This document shows positions 21,980 through 36,100 of a DNA stretch of 64,000 nt, one piece after another. This stretch comes from Leucogyrophana mollusca (Eukaryota > Basidiomycota > Agaricomycetes > Boletales). How positions within the stretch are numbered: the stretch's first letter is position 1; each line of letters opens with the position of its first letter. Where the stretch lies: NCBI GenBank assembly GCA_021014945.1, contig MU266343.1, positions 163,399 to 227,398 on the forward strand. The letters are read 5' to 3'. Position numbers and translations under genes: made by a program. The notes beneath the pieces were generated by a model. The model did no database searches, was not told where the DNA came from, and saw only the letters and a list, made by a program, of their open reading frames with translations.

Positions 21980-24007
21980 ATGTTACTGTATGCAGCGCGT
22001 CGAATAAAAGCTGCTCGCGCTATTCGGGGCCTTCACTCGACGTCCCGACGACGAAGAGAGCTATTTGATCCCTCTAGTGTTGAGCGGGCGTCCGACGAGG
22101 TCGATGTTTGCATTGTCGGGGCTGGGCCGGCCGGGCTCAGTGCAGCTATCCGCCTGAAACAGCTCGAGAAAGAGAGAGGGAAAGAGCTTCGGGTAGTCGT
22201 TTTGGAGAAAGGAGCAGAAGTCGGCATGTGATTTTCATCCAGTCTTTGGATAACGACCTAGTTACCTTCTCTCAAGGTTCGCATATTCTCTCCGGAGCTG
22301 TCATTGAGCCCCGCGCTCTGAACGAGCTTATCCCCGACTGGTCCTCGCGGGACGGACACCCACTTACTCAGCCGGCTACTTCTTCGAAGATGCGATTTCT
22401 GACTAGTTCAATGTCGATACCAATTCCACACCCTCCGCAAATGTCAAACAATGGCAACTACATTGTCTCTTTATCGCGCTTTACTGCGTGGCTTGGAGGC
22501 ATCGCCGAGGAGATGGGCGTGGAGGTTTACCCTGGTTTCGCCGGTGCGGGAGTTGTTTATGGCGAGGACGGAAAGACTGTGGCCGGTGTTCGCACCAACG
22601 AAGTAGGTATCGATCGTCAAGGTCGTATGAAGGACTCCTTCGAACCAGGCATGGAATTCCGCGCCAAAGTCACCCTGGTTGCGGAGGGCGCCCATGGTTC
22701 CCTTGCGAAGGAACTCATCCGGAAATTCGACCTCAGGAAGGATGCCGATCCTCAAACGTACGGTATCGGCGTGAAAGAGGTCTGGCGCGTAGACCCAAGC
22801 CAATATCGACCTGGCGAAGTCATACACACCATGGGCTGGCCGCTGGACTTCCGTACATATGGCGGAGGATGGGTTTATCACATGGCAGATGGTCTCGTTA
22901 GTCTCGGTCTTGTCATTGGTCTGGATTACGCCAATCCGTACTTGAGTCCATATAAAGAGTTGCAGGTGCGTGTTCGTGGCTAGTGTACTCATCCCGTCTC
23001 ATGTTGTTCGAAGCGCATGAAACATCACCCGTACTTTACCCAGCTATTATCGGGCTCGTCTACGAGAGTAGCTTATGGTGCCCGCACTCTCAATGAAGGT
23101 GGGTTACAATCTGTACCTCAGCTCCACTTTCCTGGGGGTGCTTTGATCGGGTGCTCCGCCGGCTTCGTCAACATTGCAAAGATCAAGGGGACCCACAATG
23201 CGATGAAGAGCGGAATGCTCGCCGCAGAAGCCGCAGCCGAGGCGCTTTCGAAACCGGAGGAAGAGTCGGATAAGCGAGCAATCGACATGAGCGCGTACGA
23301 CAAATCGTTGAGGAAGAGTTGGGTATGGTCCGACTTGAATGAGGTTCGGAATCTACGTGCTAGCTTCGATACTCCGCTAGGCATATGGGGAGGTATCGCA
23401 TACTCGGGAGTTGACTCTCTTTTCCTCAAAGGGCGCACTCCTTGGACGTTCCGAAACCGCTCCAAGACGACTGACGCACAGCATACGGGACCTGCCTACC
23501 GATTTAAGCCTATTGATTATCCTCCGCCCCAACCTCCCCTCTCGACTGACCTTCTTACTTCGTTGGCGCTGACGGGTACCAATCACGCGGAAGACCAGCA
23601 GGTCCACCTTCGTGTTCGCAAAGACTCTATCGAGGACGCCGCTATAAGGAGGAATCACGTTAAGCGGAACGCAAGTGAATTCGCTGGACTATTGCAGCGA
23701 GCATGCCCGGCAGCCGTTTACGAGTATGTGGAAGACGAAGGGGATAAAGTGAATGGAGAACCCGAGGGATGGAACGGCACTAAATTGGTCATTAACTCAC
23801 AGGTAATTCCTATGGCCATGTTGATTGTCTATCGACTCATTTTATCACAGAACTGCATACATTGTAAGCTATGTGATATTAAGGTGCCGACTCAGGACAT
23901 AACATGGACTGTACCGGAGGGCGGGGGAGGTCCGAAATACAGTGCGTGTTTCAATTATAACGCTAGCAAGCTCGTATTGACTGCTGGTCGATGCAGCGAT
24001 CACGTAG
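21980..24007 (+). CDS. CIR2: Electron transfer flavoprotein:ubiquinone oxidoreductase, mitochondrial
   Basis: ETF-QO passes electrons from ETF (fatty-acid and amino-acid oxidation) to ubiquinone at the inner mitochondrial membrane. An N-terminal basic presequence (LLYAARRIKAARAIR) precedes the FAD-binding VCIVGAGPAGLSAAIRL. Then come GSHILSGAVIEPRAL, YIVSLSRFTAWLG, VTLVAEGAHGSLAKEL, TYGIGVKEVW, GGALIGCSAGFVNIAKIKG and GTHNAMKSGMLAAE. The C-terminus has the 4Fe-4S ligands in ACPAAVYEY and NCIHCKLCDIKVPTQDI, followed by WTVPEGGGGPKY. Four Cys are present, so the cluster should form. The first intron (22224-22276) must use a GC donor to produce the conserved GSHILSG. The last tiny exon (23997-24007) gives TIT and stop and is the least certain part. 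Confidence 0.93.
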
Positions 24008-24700
24008 ATGGAAAGGTGCTTTGTTGCTTGTAGGTATCTACTTAGTATTGTTCGGTGTCGTCGAGAATGGACGCTTCTCCTGGTCCACCAACCAAAAGTG
24101 GCGCAGCTATACAATCCCAGTCGAACGTCAAGTTGACTGCGGATTTTGCTCGCACGCCGCATATATATGCTGACCCTGCGGCCCGTATGGCGCTGAATCC
24201 GGCTCTTCACGACCTTTAACGACCTACCCATGTGCTCCCAGAGAAGGTCAAGGTAAGAAGGTCCACGCGGAAGTAGTTCCACGCTCGTCTACCAGGCTCT
24301 AATGCCAACGGCTGGTGATGGCCCTCAGTGATCACCCGGCGCCAGGTCTATGGCGTCAAGGCGTTTCGTGGCGCCGTCGTTGTCAGTGGGATGCTCTCAG
24401 CCACGATGTCTGCGTCTGGTTTTGTATCACAGCGATTTGTCCAAGTGCACAATTTCATTGTGCAGTACTGCAGGATGACCCACTTCAGTTCCGACACAAT
24501 CGACAGTCGACTGTTCCACCTGACCAACGCCTTGGCAGAGCCCTGGCCAGTCACAGGATCGACACCACACACGCCCAGCGCTCAGCATAAGCACCATCAT
24601 CGGTGCATCCTTGTGCTCTGATTCACGACCCACATGGAATATATTTAACTGATGAAACGATTCTGAATATGCACTTTTTGCTTTCCACCGTCGGACGATA
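24008..24700. other. Unresolved 0.7 kb between ETF-QO and GH92
   Basis: A plus-strand frame from 24067 reads MDASPGPPTKSGAAIQSQSN and continues with ADFARTPHIYADPAARMAL to a TAA at 24217. The composition is protein-like, but it is only about 50 codons with no recognised family. Another frame at 24328-24621 (TMSASGFVSQRFVQVHNF) cannot be joined to it convincingly. This may be an unrecognised small gene or just UTR plus the GH92 promoter. Confidence 0.3.
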
Positions 24701-27700
24701 ATGAGCTTACGGTCACCTTCTCGTCTGCTGCTACTTTGTAGCTTGCTCACGTCAAGCTTGGCCAAGTCGGCTGAGCCAGCGTTTCGCGACCCTCCGAGCG
24801 AAGCAGTAGACTATGTTAATCCGTAAGTGCGTTCGATTCCGTCAAGGACACCGAGGGCTCATTGTGTTTTAGTCTCATTGGCAATGGAGGAAGTGTTACG
24901 GATAAGGGGAATGACACTCCGAACGGGAAGTCCGGGGGCATGATACCTTCCACAGCGCCTCCATTTGCCATGACGCGATGGGTCGCGCAGACCCGACAAA
25001 ACTATGTTTCCTTGACGCCGTATTATTGGTCCGAAACCACCATTCACGGATTTCAAGGCACACATCAACCTGCTATCTGGATGGGCGAGAGCGGACAGGT
25101 TGTCGTATCGCCGGGAGCAGGCCAGGTACAACCCACGTTCGAAGGTCGCGGGATGAAATTTAGCAAAGACAGCGAAATCGCCACTGCGAGTTACTACAGT
25201 GCGGAAATGGAGGCCAAGGATGGAGGGACGATTGTTGCCGAACAAAGTGCAAGTAAGTGGCCACGATATCACCCGTGAAATCACGTCCTAAGTCACCCGC
25301 ACTGCCCTCAGCCCCGCGGGTTGGTCACCTCCGCTTTTCGTACGCCAATACCAGCACCCCCTACGTCCTCATTGAAGCCACTCGTGCATCTATTTTGGGT
25401 GCTCACAATACCAGCAACGTCACTTTCCCGGAAGGAACTGTTTTCATCGACCCAACCCGTCGTGAAATCACCGGAAGCAATCCAGAACGCCAAGACATTA
25501 TCATCGCACCAATCTCCACTCCCGCTAAGCAGTGGAGCGGGTACTTCTGTGCTCGGTTCAACCGGGATATCTCTTCGTTTGGTATCGCGCAAAATGGGAC
25601 ATTGTATCCAGGACAGGCGACGGGGAATGGTCCGATGTTATCAGGCTATGTCACTTTCGGCGACAACGTCACCGAGGTCGACGTAAGAGTTGGGGTGTCG
25701 TTTATCTCTATCGAGCAGGCGAGAATGAATCTGGACATGGAAATTCAAGACGGCGATCGTCTTGAGGATACAGCAAGGAAGACACGAGCAGCCTGGGCGG
25801 AAAAACTGGATAGAATTAAGATTGTAGGCGCGACAGAGGCCGACAAAGAAACGTTCTACACGGCGTTCTACCACACTTTGCAGGTTGGGACTCACATTTC
25901 ATCAAGACGGCAGCTGAGATTGACAACCAGTAATAACAGTATCCATCGGAGCAAAGCGAGTACGGAAGATATTACTCTGGCTATGATGACGCCATCCACG
26001 AGGGAACTTCATATACTGGCTACTCCAACTGGGTCAGTGCCTAGTATCCGGGCATCCCCTCCCAACTGATTCGCTTTGCAGGATACATATCGCGCAGAGT
26101 GGGCTTGGCTCATTATGTTCGCCCCCGAAAGAATTCCGGGCATGGTGCAAAGTATGCTCCAGGACTATAAAGAGGTCTGTTTCATTGTGCTTCTCGTTCA
26201 AAAGTTCGTGGACGTGACCTGTGGTTGGTCAGGGAGGCTGGCTTCCGATGTGGAAGAATATTATTGGTAAAACCCATCTCAGTTTGCTGAAAGGAGTACC
26301 TCGTGCTTATGCGACTTCCCTACAGAGACTAATATCATGGTGAGTGCCCGCCGGCTTCAAGGAATGCTATCTGAGCGATCGTCAGGTTGGAACTCATGCC
26401 GATTCACTCGTCGCCGAGGCTGCTCTCAAAGGCATAACGGGCTTTGATCGTGAGACTGCCTGGGAGGCTGTCCTCAAGGACGCCACTGTCCCGCCCGTCA
26501 ACGACAATACAGTCATGTAAGAAATCCAGGTCTCGTTCAAATCCATGCTGATCGCCCTGCACATTCCGTGCAGATATGGAGACCGACAGCAGGTGAACTG
26601 CCCCTGCTACTAGTTTCTCGTGTGTTGATCTGACCATTATACATCGTTTTCCAGGGCGTCGACTACGAAGTTCGCGCCGGCCTATCATCTACATATGCTC
26701 AAAATGGTTGGGTTGCTGACGATGTTCATTCTGAATCCGCTTCTCGCACCCTCGACTACTCCTGTACAGGCCCCTCTCTCCATCCGATGACACCGTACTC
26801 ACAATTGTGCCCCAGACGATGACTACGCCGTGTCCGTACTCGCGAGTCTGTTGGGCAAGACTTCAGAAGCAGAATTCTTCCGCAATCGGTCCCTGACCAA
26901 CCCCTTCACGATCTTCAACAATGTCACCGGGTTTATGGAAGCGCGAAAGGCCAACGGCGCTTGGGCTGGGCCAACTCGAGGCTTCACAGAGGGCGATAAA
27001 TGGGCATATACATTCGACGTGGTCCACGACGTCCCCGGTCTCATTGAACATAAGGGAGGCAACGCGAGTTTCGTAGCCTTTTTAGATCAGCATTTCGATG
27101 GCGGTGGGTCTTGTTTGGTGTTCAAAATCCAGGTCGGTTGACATTGATATGCTATGTGTAGGCCACAATGACCACACGAATGAAGTTGGTCACCAGTCCT
27201 CCCAATCATCTCAAAATTTTGCTGAGCTGCATTTTTCCTCCCTAGCCGTCACATCACATCCCATATCTCTACTCTCTTGCAGGGGCCGCGACCAAATCTC
27301 AGTCGCGCATCCGGGAGATTGCTGCAACGAACTACAATAACTCCGTTAACGGGCTATCAGGGGTACGATTCCCTTCGGCCCAGCTCATCCCGCCCAGACC
27401 TCAGTTACTGACCTAATCCTCACAGAATGAAGATTGTGGACAAACGAGCGCGTGGTATCTGTTCAGTGCCCTTGGGTTCTACCCGGTAAATCCAGTCTCT
27501 GGGGAATATGTGGTCGGAAGGTACAGAACGTTTTGCCGTGCCGTGCATCCAGACACTCATGCCGCTCTTCATTCAGCCCGTTCTTCGATAATGTGCGCAT
27601 CGCATTCCCTTCCAACGAAAGGACCTTGGACATCATGTCCTTCGGCGCACCTTCCCGACCCTATGTTCGATCGTTGCATGCCAATGGGCGGCGTATCGAG

Positions 27701-27802
27701 GAACCCGTTCTTACGCATGACCAGATCCTCAATGGGGGGTTATTCATGTTTGATATGAGCAGCGAGGCGCAAGCGTGGGGGAGTGGCACACTCACCATTT
27801 AG
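24701..27802 (+). CDS. Secreted glycoside hydrolase family 92 (exo-alpha-mannosidase type)
   Basis: GH92 enzymes are calcium-dependent inverting exo-alpha-mannosidases that trim mannans and N-glycans, here outside the cell. The N-terminus is a signal peptide (RSPSRLLLLCSLLTSSLA), followed by VDYVNPLIGNGGSV, the canonical mature start. Diagnostic blocks follow: SGGMIPSTAPPFAMTRWV, YYWSETTIHGFQGTHQPA, AKQWSGYFCARF, FYTAFYHTLQ, then SGYDDAIHEGTSYTGYSNWD and TYRAEWAWLIMFAPERIP after an intron. Later blocks are NIMVGTHADSLVAEAALKG, GVDYEVRAGLS, GWVADDVHSESASRTLDYA and the C-terminal NERTLDIMSFGAPSRPYV. It ends SGTLTI and stop. Many short introns shift the visible frames, but every block is present in order, so the gene appears intact. 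Probable role in plant or fungal wall mannan/glycoprotein use. Confidence 0.92.
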
Positions 27803-28123
27803 GGGCCTGTTTAGCTGCTTGGTGAACTTTGGTCATAGGAGAGCTGAACATTAGTATTATTGCTAGGTCCCATCTTGTCACTCGTCTTGCTTCTGTAATT
27901 GGAACTTGGTCGTCACGGCGCGAACTAATAGTCACGAGGCCTTCGATGTGTTTTGTAGTGCAGACCTTTACTCGATTGAAGTAGCTCTGACAGGGAGGCC
28001 GAGTCCATGAATATGAAGTTTCCACAAATATAGCAAGACGACAGCTGCTCGAGATTACATTTGCACAGGTGGGGAGCTTCCCTTCTCCAGCGCCGTTCGT
28101 AGACTGCCCAACAAACAAATGTA

Positions 28124-29854
28124 CTAGATTGAGCTGGCGAATACCAAAACGACCAACAAACAGACAACGACACGCACCTATAATCATCTCCATTCTGTGT
28201 GATGTACCGCACCCATGGGAGCGCCTGGTACCCGCTCTTCTCTACGATCTTGAGATAGCGTACTTGTATGCCTGATACCGTAAAGTACGGGATCTCAAAT
28301 TTGACACTAATGGGCGCGCGTTTCTCGACGTCTTGTTCTGGGTTGGTGGGATCAGCATAGAAGCTTGAATGTTATACGCACGCAAAACGAGCACTAGCAC
28401 GAGGAACGTACCGTTCTTCACACTTGGGAGACCGAAATGAGCTCGCATGAGGTACTCGCGGCCGCCACCCAGCTGTTTTATTTTCCAGACAAACGCAGAC
28501 TTGTCAGGGGCATACTGCACACTGCCTGTTGATGCCTGCCCCACAGAAATAAACGCTAAGCCACGCCGCTTCCGAGACAACATTGAGGCCACGCACCCTG
28601 AACTTTGGACTATCAGCATCATCGGGCACAGGAACATATATCTCAACGTTATTCGCCGAGCTCCGCCTTTTGAACTGTGCCTTGACCTTGACCATATACT
28701 CCACCCTGCTCCCCTTGTGGCTCTCCACCGCCGCCTCGACCCATATGAGGGGCTTAACGGGCGTCGAGAGCCGGTATGACATGAGCTCGAATTCACCATC
28801 GGGCGGGATGAAGGATATCGTGCGGTCGTTTTCGAACCGAGAGAGCCGGACGCATTGGTGGAACTTGACGTCTTCCATCTCGATGGCTTTGCCGCGAGAG
28901 GCTGGGTGTATGTGTTAGCTATGAATGCGTACGGACGGAGGGCAGAGGGTGGCTTAGACTCACTGCGGCCTGTGCTCTCGAACATGACCTTGTCGTTCAG
29001 CCCGAGGCGGAGCTCGGGCATTCCGGACAGGTAGCACTTCATCTTGACGGCTCCGAGGATTTCGGAGCGTACGACATTTCCATTCGCGTTCACCTGGGTT
29101 GGTGGGTGAGAGGTGTGAGTGGGCTAGCGGCGAGGACAGAAGGAAAGAAGGGCGAGGGAAAAGAACCCACCAGCAGGTTGACGCTCTCCACGACGTCCAG
29201 GAAGACTTCGTTCTTCCGATACCGTATCCCCTCCGTCCGCCACGAAACCGCATTCGTAACCGCCATCGGCGGGCGTGCTTGTATTTCAAGCTTGTGCGAC
29301 TCCTGCGTGATGTACCTAATCCCGCCGCGTACTCAGCTGCGGTCCATGGTGATGATGGCTAGCACGTACTCCTGGAGTATCTTGCTCTCTGTCGTCTGCG
29401 GGAACCCAAAGTCCATCATCTCGTCCATAAGCTCGTATATAATGACAAAGTTATCCCGTATCGACTCCTCTTCGAGCTCCTTGAAGTACTCGACGAGGAC
29501 CTGCGTGAGGCGATGGAGGAAGATGATGATCTCTGCCGCATTCGTATTTCGTTTCGATAGCGCCAGCACTGTAGTATATGCACATATCCGGAGCCCATTC
29601 TTGTGGTAAGTCCACCGCTACGACCACCAAAGCAGAGACGGAAACTCACGATAGAGATTCGAGTGCCTTATGTGCATGTAGTTAATGCCCTGATTCGAGA
29701 AGCACGGCGTGACCTGCTGTCCCTCCTCCTCGATGTCGAGGACGAGCGGGAGAAATCGCTCGATGTATGACGGGGGAACATCATCTTTGTAGGAACGCTG
29801 GATAAGCGGCTTGCCTTTGAGGTCGAGGATGGCGATCAGGCTTGCCATAGTCAC
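28124..29854 (-). CDS. APM1: AP-1 clathrin adaptor complex mu subunit
   Basis: The mu1 adaptin binds YxxPhi sorting signals in cargo at the trans-Golgi network and endosomes as part of the AP-1 heterotetramer. The start encodes MASLIAILDLKGKPLIQRSY (a second ATG two codons upstream is also possible). Next comes YIERFLPLVLDIEEEGQQV, with GINYMHIRHSNLY and LLALSKRNTNAAEIIIFLHR, the longin-like N-terminal domain, and YELMDEMMDFGFPQTTESK. The C-terminal mu-homology domain has SWRTEGIRYRKNEVFLDVVE, CVRLSRFENDRTISFIPPDG and EFELMSYRLSTPVKPLIWV, then EIPYFTVSGIQVRYLKIVEK and SGYQALPWVRYITQNGD. A final 44-base intron leads to DDYSSI and stop at 28124. All regions of a mu chain of about 430 residues are present. 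Confidence 0.94.
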
Positions 29855-29989
29855 GGTTGCGGAAGAGACAAGTCGCTGCGCGGGTTGCCTTATTCGGACG
29901 TGTCTATACCATCATTATACCGAAACTAGATACCGTGCTAAGTAGGTTATTATAGCTGTAGGGAAAACGATCCACATAAGAGTCCCCAA

Positions 29990-31556
29990 TCATCCCCTCG
30001 AGAACCAACGCAGCAAGCCCGACTTCCTCTTGTGTCCACCTGCAGACTTTGCGAGCAAGGGAGTTTCCTCTTCGGCGTCATCTTCTTCCATGCCCTCAGC
30101 GCCGTCTGTCGTCACAGCGAAAGCCTCCCCATCGAGACGCGTCTCGTCTGAGGCTGGCGTCGAAGAACCATCGTCAGCCTTCAGCGAGTGGCCAAAGTCG
30201 TCCAGGCCCAGTTTGCGCTGCCGGATCTTCCAGACGATACACATCGCGAGTAAGCAACCCTGCATGGTAGCAGAGACGGCGTACATCGCCCAGCCTGTAC
30301 GAGCGTCAATTGGATCAGTAATGCCTCTGGACGGAACTGATGTCAAGGATGACGTACTGGTCCAATTGGTGCCAGGCCTAGGGTGGGTCGAAGTGAGCTC
30401 AGGAGACGGATAGAGAGGTAAGGACCGCTAACGCACCTCCTGCCGATGGAAACAGCCATGAATATCCCGCCAGGAGTCTGCATGACCATCATCGGGATGC
30501 TTAGCGCGCCGACGACTTTCAGACGGTAGCTCCGGATCAGCTGTGGCGCGTACTGGATGGCTGCGAGGATGGCGGAGGAGACGCCTAGGAACGTTGCCCA
30601 GAGCGAAAGCTGATGCGAGGGATAGTTGCCAGTCGGGTCTGCATGGCGCGTTGCCAAGAGGAAAAAGGTGACGAAGATGACGAACACACTAGGTTGCTAT
30701 GGTGAGTCTCTGGGGAGACACGCATAGAGCAGAGAAGTGAGGAACTTACAGGTGGATGGCGATTACCCATGAGAGGATTACCGAGAGTCGCCAGTCGTCG
30801 CTGCGCACGGCCGTGCGGATGTGGCGCGGAGGTCTCGAATCGTACGTGTCTATATCGAGCTCTACGTACTTGAGGTGTGGGGGGTAGTAGATCAAGTACA
30901 GCACAAGTCTTCATTCGTAACAAGATTCGGTAAGCAACGTGCATGATAAAGGAAGGGCGCAAGGAGGACTGCGAACGTGGGTAGAGCAAAAATCACACTT
31001 ACATGACCGAAAACAAGAACCACTGCAGACTAACTTGCAAAACGCCCGCCGTGATCTCGAGGCACTTGCCTGCGCTCTACACAGCCGCGTCAGCTTGCCT
31101 TGTTCTGCATAGCAGTCAATCCGGGCGAGTGGCTCAAGACTCACGAGTTCTTTGCAGCACTGAATAATGGGCCACTGGAGTGTGAACCTTTGCAGCGTGT
31201 GCGGTCAGAAAACCTTCTCGAATAACAGCGAGTAGTGGCGTACATATTAAGCATCCCAGCTGCGGCGGAGGTGCTCCCCAGGAGCAGGAACCATGGACTG
31301 AAACCTTCGGAAGACTTTGCTCGGATGATGCGCAGGTGCTGTGTAGGGGGAGTATATAGATAAGCAAGTGGGGCATGCGCAGTTTACGACGAAACAGCAC
31401 ATGCCTGAGGGAGGTATGAAACGACAAGGCCGTAGATGAGGAACGTGCTAAGGGCGGTCGACACCCAGTCACGGTCCTGTCATTGGTTGGCTCATTCAGC
31501 CAGGATCCGCTATATTCATACTGATAGGATCTTACGAGGTGGCATAGGTCCTTCAT
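29990..31556 (-). CDS. PQ-loop repeat membrane protein
   Basis: PQ-loop proteins (SWEET/cystinosin-like, SLC66 group) are seven-helix carriers with paired proline-glutamine motifs, often in lysosome/vacuole-type membranes. Exons read in order: MKDLCHL, DRDWVSTALSTFLIYGLVVS, YLPQ joined to HLRIIRAKSSEGFSPWFLLL (first PQ loop), GSTSAAAGMLNM, FTLQWPIIQCCKEL, AGKCLEITAGVLQVSLQWF, LFVIFVTFFLLATRHADPTG and GVSSAILAAIQYAPQLIRSY (second PQ loop), then SIPMMVMQTPGGIFMAVSIG and WAMYAVSATMQGCLLAMCIV. A hydrophilic acidic tail ends LRWFSRG. The intron after YLPQ (31339-31404) has a GC donor. The start at 31556 is the first in-frame ATG before the helices and is not certain. The transported substrate is unknown. 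Confidence 0.85.
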
Positions 31557-31971
31557 GATATGATTGAAGCGCAGGTCCAGGAGAGGTCCTCGATGGTAAC
31601 AGCTGTACCGCCACTGGGGGCAGGAGGCAGATGTCACTTGTGGGAATTTATACCTGATCCGTCCACGACTTGATTCTCCGCGAATATGGGCTCCCACCTC
31701 TTGCCGGAGCATGAGTGTTTTGTCGGCCGACGCGAAACTCTTGAAGTGCACACCCATCCTCCAGTTCGCAATCGACCTTGGGTCGCTGTCAGTGTACACC
31801 CGATCGTTGCCACACTGTACACCCTTGTGGACAAGAGCCTCACTTGCTTAGCCAAAAGTATCAGCGCGCCTCCACTGAACTGTAGCCGCTGCTCTCCCCC
31901 CGCTACCTCATCCAAGCAATTCCCTACACCAGCTCTTATTGGTACCACAGCGAAACCATACTTTCCAAACA

Positions 31972-32773
<802 letters not shown>

Positions 32774-33103
32774 TTTGACGGAGTGACGGAGATAGATCAG
32801 GCGTTGGATATAGATGGTGCTGCAGCTGGTATCTAGTTATTGATGAGTCGAGCTGGATGAGGGGGATTAATTGAATGCTTTCACTACTCAGTTGCGGTTG
32901 CGTGGATGAAACGATGAGGCGCTGAAAAAGAGAGTGCCTGGCATGCCGATTGCTAAAATTACGCGATCTAAAATAGTGTTATCATTAAGAAGTTGAACAG
33001 TGCCTCAAACCAGCCTCGTTTTCATCAATTCAAAAGGGTTGAACACGTTTTCTTTTGCGCTTTTCGCCCAATTGCTCGCCGTCGTTTCCCAAGCAAGGTC
33101 TCG

Positions 33104-36100
33104 ATGAGCCAACAGGTATGCATCCCTCTCAGAAATAATACAATCTCCATCGGAATTGAACGCAATGATAGATGGCAGTGGCTCGTCCATCTGCGAGCAC
33201 CGTGGCGCGTGCGGGGTCTGCCTCTGCCTCTGGGTCGAGCGCACCGTCGGCTTATCCGAGCCCTGCGCAGAGCTATCCAGTGAGCTATCCACAGCCCGGA
33301 CGCACCGCACGGCCCCTCCGGTCGTCGCCGCTTGCTGGCCCAGCGCTCTCGAGCAACCCGTCCATCCTCGACGCCGGCACCTCCCGATCAGACATAAGCG
33401 CCCGTTCACCTTCCCGCACGCCGCCGTCTTCCGTCCTGTCCCACTCCGGGTCTGCCTCAGCCAGTACGTCCTCCTTCTCCTCGCATGCCCACCCCCGGCC
33501 ACCCTCGGCCCCGTCCGCCGCCTCCCGCCCCTCCAAATCAGCCAGCGCGATACCCACCCTCGCTCTTTTCCGCCGCCAGCCAAAAGACGCCCTCCTGCCA
33601 CCGCCACCCACTCACGCCCGCTCGGCATCCCTTCCGTCCCACTCGGCATCCCTCCCATCCCGCTCCCTCCAGTCCCCGGCCGCGTCCGCCATTCCAAAGA
33701 CATACTCCCCAGCCACATCCCCTCTCCCACCCCCCTCAACTTCCCGTGACCCAAAGGACAACTGGATGTCATCCTCCCCCTTCGGCCCCGCCACAACCCC
33801 CCGCTTCTCCCGGGTTGCCCTTGCCTCCCCCACCGTCGTAATGCCCCTAAGCGCTCGTGAATATCGCAGGCAGAAGCGTGCAAGTCTCAGCGCTTCCTCG
33901 AGCGTGAGTACCGCCGCGGATAGGGATAAGGGTAAAGCTCGCGAAAGAACCGCCTCGCGGCCTTCCAGTGCAGGTGGTCGCATCGACAGTCGCCCTGATG
34001 CTCTTGGCAGCAGCGACAATGACACCGCACCAATCCCACGCGTCCTCCACCTCACGCCCGTTCCAGAACGCCCTCTTTCCACCGCCAGTTCTATCGGCAC
34101 CTTTGTGTCCTTTACCTCAGATAACGAGCCTGCCGTTCAGGTCGTCCCTGTCAGGAATGACATCGACGACTCGGATCTGCCACCCGCACGGCCACGCCAC
34201 AAACGCTCCCTCTCCGCGTCGGCCATTGGGGCGCAGCGTAGGTCCCGTCGCAGCCTTGTGGACGTCATGAACCGATTGTCGCACATGAGCGCAGCGAGCG
34301 GAGACACCGTGTTCTTTGATGTCGGTGAAGAAGGGGAACAAGAAGGTCGAGGGGCAGAAGCTTCGACTGGTGAGCCTGGCAAAAGCGACGAGCGGGTAGA
34401 TGAGAGTGGTCGTAAGGATGAGGACAGTGTTCCTGTCGTTACGGCGGAGCTTGAGGGAGCCCCTCCCAGTACTGCGGAAGAACCAGAGCCCAGGCAAGTC
34501 CAGCAGCAAGAACGCACGAGGCGAGTCCGAATCGCGGAGATCAGCGAGCTCCTCGCGGCGCCCCAGTCCCAGCCCCGGCCCCTCTTTCCGCGCCTTGGCA
34601 GTAAGTTTCTCGAGCATCCCATGGACGACGCGCAGTCTGCGGAGGGTCTTGGATCGCATGCTGACGTTAGTGATCATCCAGATTTAGGTGCCAGTGGGGC
34701 CCAGTCAGGTGATTCAACCGAACTCGATATACAACCCAGCCCCAAAGCAGAAGCGCCAGTCCGCCGCAAATTGACCAAATCTCGCCCGGCTCCTCCGCCG
34801 GCTTCACCACCCAAGTTATCCCCGACTACAAACATAAAGACATCTTCGATCTCGTCGCCGATCCCCTGGATCTCTCGTTCGACTTCCCCTTCCTCTCGAC
34901 AGAGCTCCGACAGTAACGCCCACTCGCGGGGCGGATCCGGTGGACCTGAAACAACTACGCAGGACAATGAACCAGAAAAGTCAACGGAGAAGGAGAAACC
35001 CCGCACCCGCACGCGGAGGAACACCTTCCTCTTCATCCCCGCCCCCTCGTTCCATAGGCGCGCCAAGACCACATCTACAACATCCAGCGCCACCACTACC
35101 ACCACCACCACCACCCCGAACACCATCTATAGGCCCCCCAAACCACTCAGCCCCGAGTCCGGGTTTGGGACGGACAGCACCGCGAGCAGTATAACCATCA
35201 CCCCCACCACCCCAACGCTCGCAAGGCAGAACATCGGATACAGTCCGAGCCCTATCAGCACGAGCTCGAGCAGCGGGTCGACACCGAGCTTGAACCTCAG
35301 CACATACACGAACACGACGATCACGAGGGACACGAGCGTCGCAAGCGTTCTCCCTTCCGGCCTCATCTCGCCACCTGTGGCAGACTATCTCCCCGAGAGA
35401 AGCCCCTCGAACCCACGGACTGCAGTCCCTCGTGGCTATAAACCGTCGCACCTCAAAGACTATATTACTGGGGACGACGACGAGGGCGCCGCGCGGGGCA
35501 GGGCCACGGGTGTGAAGCGGTCTTTCGACGAGCCGCGGCCCTTCCCACCTACCACGAATTCAAATTCGAACGGCGGTCGTGCAAACCAGGAGAGCCAACT
35601 TCAGGCAGCGACGTTCCCCAGCTCTGGCGACGAAAGCGCGAACTCCTCCGCGTCTCTCTCGACGGTCTCCTCCTACGCCTCTTTCTCCTCCGTCTCAGCA
35701 TCCATCTCCTCGGTTCCATACCCAGCCACGCCGCCGCCCCAGAGTGCCTTCGTCGGGGCGTTGTCTGCTGCTCTGTCTGCACGAGGAGGAAAAGGCCAGA
35801 GCTTGAGTCCGAGTTCGACACCTCCCCCTCTCCCCGAAATCCTCCACCCGATGTGGACAGTCCCTTTAACAACCATCTCCGCGTCGCCCCCTTCCCCATC
35901 CGCGCGGAGCTCCCGCCGGACAACTCTGCCCTCGTCCCCCTCCCCACCGCCGACGCCCTCCCGCCCGATCTTCATTCCGGCCCCGGGTCCCATGTCCGCG
36001 TCGATACACTCTGCTTCTACCCCGGGGAAGCTGAAGCGGCGGCCCCAGACGTCGCCTGGATTTTCCAGTAAGGCCAGTCTGCCCATCGATCATCGCCCAG

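Noticed and set aside
25900..26280. Apparent frameshifts in the GH92 gene
   Set aside because: All frame changes coincide with GT-AG introns, and family blocks continue on each side, so the gene is not a pseudogene.
33005..34677. Long minus-strand frames (up to 292 codons) opposite the Ser/Pro-rich gene
   Set aside because: GC-rich biased codons on the coding strand leave the complement open; Gly/Arg-rich, with no protein family.
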